10,614 bases of DNA from Desulfobacterales bacterium (GTDB lineage Bacteria; Desulfobacterota; Desulfobacteria; Desulfobacterales; JAUWMJ01), in contig JAUWMJ010000059.1 in NCBI GenBank assembly GCA_030613225.1, forward strand, positions 1-10,614, in the 5' to 3' direction. The position numbers and the translations under genes were made by a program. The notes beneath the pieces were generated by a model. That model ran no database searches and was not told the origin of the DNA. It saw nothing but the letters and a program-made list of their open reading frames with translations. How positions within the stretch are numbered: the stretch's first letter is position 1; each line of letters opens with the position of its first letter. Of this stretch, positions 6,796 through 10,614 are shown piece by piece.

Positions 6796-8142
6796 ATGGA
6801 TAAAAAAATGAGCATTATGATCGTAGACGATGAAATGATTATACGAGAGTCATTTCTCCATTGGTTTGAAAAATACGGTCATGTTGTGGGAGCGGCCGCT
6901 TCAGGTGCTGAGGCTTTGGAAAAACTGGAAACGTTCCCTTTTGAGGTTTTATTTGTAGATATAAAGATGCCGGGAATGGACGGTATTGAACTGCTGGAAC
7001 GTGTAAAAGCTGATTATCCCGATACAATCATCATTATTATCACCGCATACGGTTCCATTGAAACAGCTGTAAAAGCCATGAAAATGGGTGCCGCCGACTA
7101 CCTGCTCAAGCCGTTTAAGCCGGAACAACTCTCCCTTGTCATGGAAAAGGTTTCTTACCAGAAGAAACTTGCATCCAGGTATAAATATCTTAAAGGACGA
7201 CTGGAACAAATCACCCGTTTTGATAATATTATCGGGCAATCTCCCGCCATGGAGAAAATATTCAGCCTTATCCCGGATATTGCTTTAAGCGACTCCTCTA
7301 TTCTGCTTACAGGTGAGACAGGTACAGGGAAAGAACTGGTGGCAAAAGCTATACATGCAAAAAGTCGTCGAGCTAACCTCCCCTTTATTGCAATCAACTG
7401 CGGTGCCGTGCCGGATTCACTTTTGGAAAGCGAGCTTTTCGGGCATCAAAAAGGCGCTTTCACCGGTGCAATCCATTCACGAAAAGGTTACCTGGAAGTC
7501 GTTTCCGGAGGAACACTCTTTCTTGACGAAATCGGAGAGATCAGTCCAAAAATGCAGGTCGATCTCCTGCGCGTTCTGGAAGAAAAGAAAATCACCAGAG
7601 TCGGAAACAGCCAGCCCATCGAAGTCGACTTTCGGCTTATATCAGCCACCCGGAGGGATCTGGAAAAAAAGATTGCAGATGGCAGTTTCCGGGAGGATTT
7701 TTTCTATCGTATTAACGTGATCAAAACTGAAATACCTCCCTTAAGAGAAAGAAAAGAGGATATCCCTTTATTAATTCAGCATTTTCTCGAAAAGTACAGC
7801 CAGGAGACTACCAAGCGGGTGGATCATGTAACACCACAGGCTATCAAACTTCTGAAACAATATGATTGGCCCGGAAACGTCAGGGAACTGGAAAATGCCA
7901 TTGAAAGAGCTGTGGTCCTTTCCAAGTCCCGTACACTTGAAATAAAAGACTTTTCCTTTCTCCAACCCTCCACGGTTCCTTTTTCAAGGACACGATCGCT
8001 CCTTGAAATGGAACAAGAACATATCCGTCAAATCCTGGAAGAATGCGCCTGGAATGTCACAAAGGCTGCCGGTATTCTGAATATTAACCGGGTTACACTT
8101 CATAAAAAGATAAAACGATATCATTTAAAGGGAAAGACTTAA
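6796..8142 (+). CDS. NtrC-family sigma-54 response regulator
   Basis: The 448-residue product has three classic parts. The receiver (about 5-120) has acidic D11-D12, phosphoacceptor D55 in VDIKMPG, T83 and K105 before Pro. The AAA+ domain (about 143-375) has Walker A GETGTGKE (173-180), the sigma-54 contact loop GAFTGA (220-225), Walker B GGTLFLDE (238-245), the arginine-finger segment REDFFYRINV and GNVRELEN. The C-terminal Fis-type helix-turn-helix (about 405-445) includes NVTKAAGILNINRVTLHKKIKR. Every residue needed for phosphorylation, ATP hydrolysis and sigma-54 remodelling is present. The ATG at 6796 is chosen over a GTG at 6775 because GGAGGA lies 6 nt upstream of it. It is probably phosphorylated by the kinase encoded just upstream and followed 25 bases later by the archaemetzincin. 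Its target promoters are not evident in this window. Confidence 0.96.
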   Translation: MDKKMSIMIVDDEMIIRESFLHWFEKYGHVVGAAASGAEALEKLETFPFEVLFVDIKMPGMDGIELLERVKADYPDTIIIIITAYGSIETAVKAMKMGAADYLLKPFKPEQLSLVMEKVSYQKKLASRYKYLKGRLEQITRFDNIIGQSPAMEKIFSLIPDIALSDSSILLTGETGTGKELVAKAIHAKSRRANLPFIAINCGAVPDSLLESELFGHQKGAFTGAIHSRKGYLEVVSGGTLFLDEIGEISPKMQVDLLRVLEEKKITRVGNSQPIEVDFRLISATRRDLEKKIADGSFREDFFYRINVIKTEIPPLRERKEDIPLLIQHFLEKYSQETTKRVDHVTPQAIKLLKQYDWPGNVRELENAIERAVVLSKSRTLEIKDFSFLQPSTVPFSRTRSLLEMEQEHIRQILEECAWNVTKAAGILNINRVTLHKKIKRYHLKGKT

Positions 8143-8167
8143 GCTTGCCTGGAGAGTACTCTGCCCT

Positions 8168-8722
8168 ATGGACTCGAAAAAGCAAACCATCGGGATATTA
8201 CCATTTGGAGAAATACCTGAAATCGTCTCCAAGATCATAGCGGGCAATATTATTGCATATTTAAACCTTTTGGCAGAAATTATCCCGCCTGCGGAGAATC
8301 CAGCCTTTGCTTTTAACGACAAACGGCTTCAGTATGATGCAGGGACTATCCTTATGAACCTTGAATCAAGTTGTTTAAACAATTATGAAAAGGTGATCGG
8401 CATTCTTGATGTAGATCTCTTCGTTCCCATCTTTTCCCATGTCTTTGGGGAGGCAAAACAGGGGGGAAAATACGCACTTGTGTCATTGTTCAGATTAAAA
8501 AAAAATCCGGACGGATCCACCACTGCGTCGTCCATTTTTTATGAACGGGCGGCAAAAGTGGCCCTTCATGAATTGGGCCACCTTTATAATCTCTTCCATT
8601 GCGAGGATAAACGGTGCCTTATGCATTTTTCAGGAGGGATAGAGGATCTCGATGAAATACCTCTTTATTTTTGCAGGTACTGCACCGCTTTTTTCAAGGA
8701 TGCACTTTTCCGCGAGCCCTAA
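8168..8722 (+). CDS. amzA: Archaemetzincin-family zinc metalloprotease
   Basis: This 184-residue protein has the archaemetzincin signature: HELGH (134-138), H144, C145, four residues, C150, then LM with Met152 (the Met-turn), and C169-x-x-C172. H134, H138 and H144 bind the catalytic zinc with E135 as base. The four cysteines fit the structural second zinc site of the family. Upstream, LDVDLFVPIFSHVFGEA and YALVSLFRL match the family's conserved core. The usual glycine of HExxHxxGxxH is Asn141 here (HELGHLYNLFHC). No signal peptide is seen, so the enzyme is probably cytoplasmic; substrates of this family are poorly known. A GGAGAG at 8151-8156 is 11 nt before the ATG, slightly long. It is the third gene of the kinase-regulator cluster and ends 4 bases from the convergent GcvH-like gene. 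Confidence 0.9.
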   Translation: MDSKKQTIGILPFGEIPEIVSKIIAGNIIAYLNLLAEIIPPAENPAFAFNDKRLQYDAGTILMNLESSCLNNYEKVIGILDVDLFVPIFSHVFGEAKQGGKYALVSLFRLKKNPDGSTTASSIFYERAAKVALHELGHLYNLFHCEDKRCLMHFSGGIEDLDEIPLYFCRYCTAFFKDALFREP

Positions 8723-8726
8723 GAGC

Positions 8727-9668
8727 CTATAAACTCTCTGTTCTCAGAAATGTGTCCACCAGTTTATCCCATCCGATTTCCGGGAAATTGCCTAATACGT
8801 CACCGATGACTTCACCACCTGTAGCTGCCAGCTGTTCATATTCAGGTCCCATAAGACCCATAAGTTTCTGGCCCTCTTGTTCCATCCACTTAAAGCTCTC
8901 TTTCCCGAAATACAGCCCCTTCAAATCCTTTTTGGGAACATGGGGCTCTAAAATAAAGAGCCATCCTTCGTGATAAGGATCCTCATGGGTAATTTCCGGA
9001 TGTTCCTCTGCCTTTCTGTTTACAGCTAAAACAGTACCTGTCACAGGAGATAAGACTGCCGCCTTATGCGAATTTCTCCCCACTGTCCATCCTACCTGGC
9101 TCTGTTTCAAGATTTCCCCCAAAGGAGGAAGAATAACCGATCCAAATGCACCAAAAAGCTTGTTAACAAAGTCATCAAGTCCAACCCTGACACGCCCTCC
9201 ATGCTCGAATCGTGCCCAGCTGTGGCCCATATGGTAATAATAACCGTCAGCTATTTTATAACCTGACGCCAACTTGTAGCCGGGAGTTTCTGACAGATGA
9301 AGAAGATCACCTTCATCAAGCATCTGGTCAAAAGAACAATGGTAGCATTCATAATTAAGTGTACATATTTTAGGAGCCTCGATGCGACCTGTTAAGGCGT
9401 GCCTGCATGGCCTGGATGAACCATGATATCGCTGTTTCAAGTAGTCAACCCATGCCGGTGATTCATCTTCTGCCCCGGTACTCTCTTTTAAACCCATTGC
9501 GCGCCGCATTCCCGTATCAAAGGCGCAGATGTTGCAGTCATATGCACAATCGCAAAGCCGGAAATTGATGACCCCTGCCTTCATCCAGATACACTCATCT
9601 TCCAGTACCTGAAACCCGACAACCCTCTTTTTTTTCATTATTTTTCCACTTTCTCCATTTATCTTCAT
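8727..9668 (-). CDS. Cys-rich GcvH-like (lipoyl-domain) protein
   Basis: The product has 313 residues, far longer than the usual GcvH of about 130. Residues about 130-250 are a GcvH fold: GHSWARFEHGGRVRVGLDDF, LGEI after SVILPP, and NSHKAAVLSPVTGTV with K202 at the lipoyl-lysine position. The N-terminal part carries cysteine clusters: C39-x-C41-x3-C45-x2-C48, then C88, C102, C108 and C111 within CxxCSFD, likely a metal or Fe-S site. A helical tail of about 60 residues (about 255-313) follows the lipoyl domain. No other glycine-cleavage gene is nearby, so a role in glycine cleavage is doubtful; it may act as a lipoylated carrier or redox protein. The start is firm: AAGGAGG lies 6 nt before the ATG at 9668. 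It is convergent with the archaemetzincin. The assignment of the lipoyl domain is secure; the function is not. Confidence 0.88.
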   Translation of the reverse strand: MKINGESGKIMKKKRVVGFQVLEDECIWMKAGVINFRLCDCAYDCNICAFDTGMRRAMGLKESTGAEDESPAWVDYLKQRYHGSSRPCRHALTGRIEAPKICTLNYECYHCSFDQMLDEGDLLHLSETPGYKLASGYKIADGYYYHMGHSWARFEHGGRVRVGLDDFVNKLFGAFGSVILPPLGEILKQSQVGWTVGRNSHKAAVLSPVTGTVLAVNRKAEEHPEITHEDPYHEGWLFILEPHVPKKDLKGLYFGKESFKWMEQEGQKLMGLMGPEYEQLAATGGEVIGDVLGNFPEIGWDKLVDTFLRTESL

Positions 9669-9781
9669 TGCATACCTCCTTTCTTGACCTTAATATATTC
9701 GGAATCGAACCCAGACCCAGGATATCCAGCCGTTAAAGAGTCATGGCGAGCTGTTTTACAGATCAATATTTTTTCGTAGGC

Positions 9782-10002
9782 GTTCACGGGTTCAAAGGTT
9801 CAGAGGTTCAAGGTTCCATTTTCGTTCCCGGACTGCATTTGGAACGTGTATTTATGAGAAAAAGCGTCATCTTCGACATGCCTAATCTAAAATTTGGAGC
9901 CAAATTGGCAATTACTTTGGAAAATGACCATGTTCAACGAGGACTTTAGGTTTTCGCCTTTTTGCCCTTAACCTTGAACGTTGAACCCTGAACCTGTGAA
10001 CG
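9782..10002. repeat. Inverted pair of 7-8-nt iterated repeats (locus E)
   Basis: The left array at 9782-9818 has GTTCACG, GGTTCAAA, GGTTCAGA, GGTTCAA, GGTTCCA. The right array at 9969-10002 holds TTGAACG, TTGAACC, CTGAACC, TGTGAACG in the opposite sense. The arms begin and end with matching CGTTCAC / GTGAACG. The spacer is about 150 bases. The unit is the same GGTTCA type as locus B. A 68-codon open frame crosses the left array and is not credible as a gene. Confidence 0.8.
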
Positions 10003-10248
10003 GGTACGCTTACAGGTTGTCCCGCTTTTAGGGGGCTTTGCTCAAATGGGCTCGGCGAGTTGCAGGTTTCAGAAGGCCGAAAAACAGCAATAATATATAA
10101 TATTAATAGTAAATAGACAATAATAAGGTAATTTAACCATTTAAACGCCTATAAAAGCAAATAATGGGTGATAGGAGCAGCTAATCAAGGTTGATATTTG
10201 GAAAATAGAGAGTTAAATAGGGAAGTTCTTTTTTAGAGTGACTCGCAA
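10003..10248. other. AT-rich intergenic stretch, no gene seen
   Basis: Between repeat locus E and the tRNA promoter there is AT-rich DNA with no plausible ORF with a ribosome site on either strand, and no recognisable RNA family. Its first 80 bases are more GC-rich (CCCGCTTTTAGGGGG) but form no convincing terminator. Confidence 0.5.
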
Positions 10249-10279
10249 TTGTTAAAAATAAATCATTTATATATATAAT
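10249..10279 (+). promoter_or_regulatory. Candidate sigma-70 promoter for the tRNA genes
   Basis: TTGTTA (10249-10254) could be the -35 box. TATATA (10272-10277), 17 bases downstream, overlaps a perfect TATAAT (10274-10279) spaced 19. It is the best promoter-like pair upstream of tRNA-Thr, followed by the GATGAATTCG palindrome and then the tRNA. The region is AT-rich, so chance matches are likely. Confidence 0.4.
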
Positions 10280-10310
10280 GATGAATTCGTCAAAAGTCGA
10301 ATTCATCATG
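10279..10310. repeat. Palindromic hairpin repeat, copy 2 (GATGAATTCG stem)
   Basis: ATGATGAATTCG and CGAATTCATCAT form a perfect 12-bp stem around an 8-nt loop TCAAAAGT. It matches copy 1 near 4135 in both stem and much of the loop. Here it lies in the leader between the candidate promoter and tRNA-Thr. Confidence 0.8.
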
Positions 10311-10343
10311 TTTTCATATAATTACTATTATGCAAATATGCGC

Positions 10344-10416
10344 GCCAGCGTAGCTCAGCTGGTAGAGCTACTGATTTGTAATCAGTGGGTCGGGGGTTCG
10401 AGTCCCTCCGCTGGCT
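10344..10416 (+). tRNA. tRNA-Thr (anticodon UGU)
   Basis: This 73-nt cloverleaf has acceptor stem GCCAGCG (10344-10350) paired with CGCTGGC (10409-10415) and discriminator T10416. The D arm is TAGCTCAGCTGGTAGAGC. The anticodon stem ACTGA/TCAGT encloses loop TTTGTAA with anticodon TGT. The T arm contains GGTTCGAGTCC. The 3' CCA is not encoded (TCA follows), so it must be added after transcription. It lies 53 bases before tRNA-Tyr, as in the conserved Thr-Tyr-Gly-Thr-tuf arrangement. Confidence 0.96.
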
Positions 10417-10469
10417 TCAGTGGCTTCAGAGATACGGGTTTCGGTCGAGTGGTAAGGTGGATGAAACGA

Positions 10470-10554
10470 GGAGGGGTTCCCGAGTGGTCAAAGGGAACAG
10501 ACTGTAAATCTGTCGGCGATGCCTTCGGAGGTTCAAATCCTCCCCCCTCCACCA
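10470..10554 (+). tRNA. tRNA-Tyr (anticodon GUA)
   Basis: This 85-nt class II tRNA has acceptor stem GGAGGGG (10470-10476) paired with CCCCTCC (10544-10550), discriminator A10551 and encoded CCA (10552-10554). The anticodon stem ACAGA/TCTGT encloses loop CTGTAAA with anticodon GTA. The long variable arm, CGGCGATGCCTTCGG, is typical of bacterial tRNA-Tyr. Unlike tRNA-Thr just upstream, it carries its CCA. Confidence 0.96.
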
Positions 10555-10579
10555 GCTGTGTGCATGGGGCGGTAATTAG

Positions 10580-10614
10580 GAGACCTTTGCACAATGCGAC
10601 ATTTTTTTGTCAGG
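10580..10614. mobile_element. Possible insertion-sequence end after tRNA-Tyr
   Basis: GAGACCTTTGCAC at 10580-10592 resembles, from memory, the terminal repeats of some IS5/IS1182-type elements of proteobacteria. It begins 26 bases after tRNA-Tyr, where a tRNA-Gly gene is often found. No transposase or second end is visible because the window stops here, so this is only a suggestion. Confidence 0.25.

Noticed and set aside
9700..9722. tRNA T-arm-like GGGTTCGATTCC on the minus strand
   Set aside because: The T stem has a mismatch and no acceptor, D or anticodon arm surrounds it; probably chance.
9743..9949. Plus-strand 68-codon open frame
   Set aside because: It is partly translated iterated repeat and lacks a ribosome site.
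10382..10594. Minus-strand open frame with GGGFEPP and EGLEPPTH
   Set aside because: This is the well-known false protein produced by reading tRNA genes on the wrong strand.

Overview
The window looks like a chromosomal segment from a sulfate-reducing member of the Desulfobacterota, most likely Desulfobacterales. The evidence is a TmcD-type protein (a subunit of the Tmc electron-transfer complex of sulfate reducers), a sensor kinase with haem-c motifs, a Cys-rich GcvH-like protein, an archaemetzincin, and a moderate GC content. Long intergenic regions are full of degenerate short iterated repeats. Taxonomy is inferred from gene content only.

Layout. Bases 1-187: a pair of inverted arrays of 8-nt repeats. 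188-1447 (minus): tmcD-like ten-repeat propeller protein. 1559-3826 (minus): membrane histidine kinase with a periplasmic domain carrying two haem-c motifs, then HAMP, two PAS domains and the kinase core. 3827-5230: about 1.4 kb of mostly non-coding DNA with several inverted repeat arrays, a palindrome found again near the tRNAs, a large nested inverted repeat, and one doubtful 113-codon ORF on the minus strand. 5231-8722 (plus): a tight three-gene cluster of cytoplasmic histidine kinase with an N-terminal Rossmann-like domain, NtrC-type sigma-54 response regulator, and archaemetzincin. 8727-9668 (minus): Cys-rich GcvH-like protein, convergent with the archaemetzincin and only 4 nt from it. 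9669-10343: repeat-rich intergenic DNA. 10344-10554 (plus): tRNA-Thr(UGU) and tRNA-Tyr(GUA), the first two members of the familiar Thr-Tyr-Gly-Thr-tuf array. The last about 35 bases resemble the end of an insertion sequence.

How the genes may work together (inference). The plus-strand kinase and regulator are an obvious two-component pair driving sigma-54 promoters. The diheme kinase beside tmcD suggests a second, redox-sensing input linked to electron transfer. The tmcA, tmcB and tmcC genes are not in the window on the upstream side of tmcD. No correctly spaced sigma-54 promoter was found here, so the regulator's targets probably lie elsewhere.

The most unusual structural signal is not a gene. 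Five intergenic loci share one architecture, two inverted clusters of degenerate 7-8-nt iterations around a spacer, but use different repeat units.
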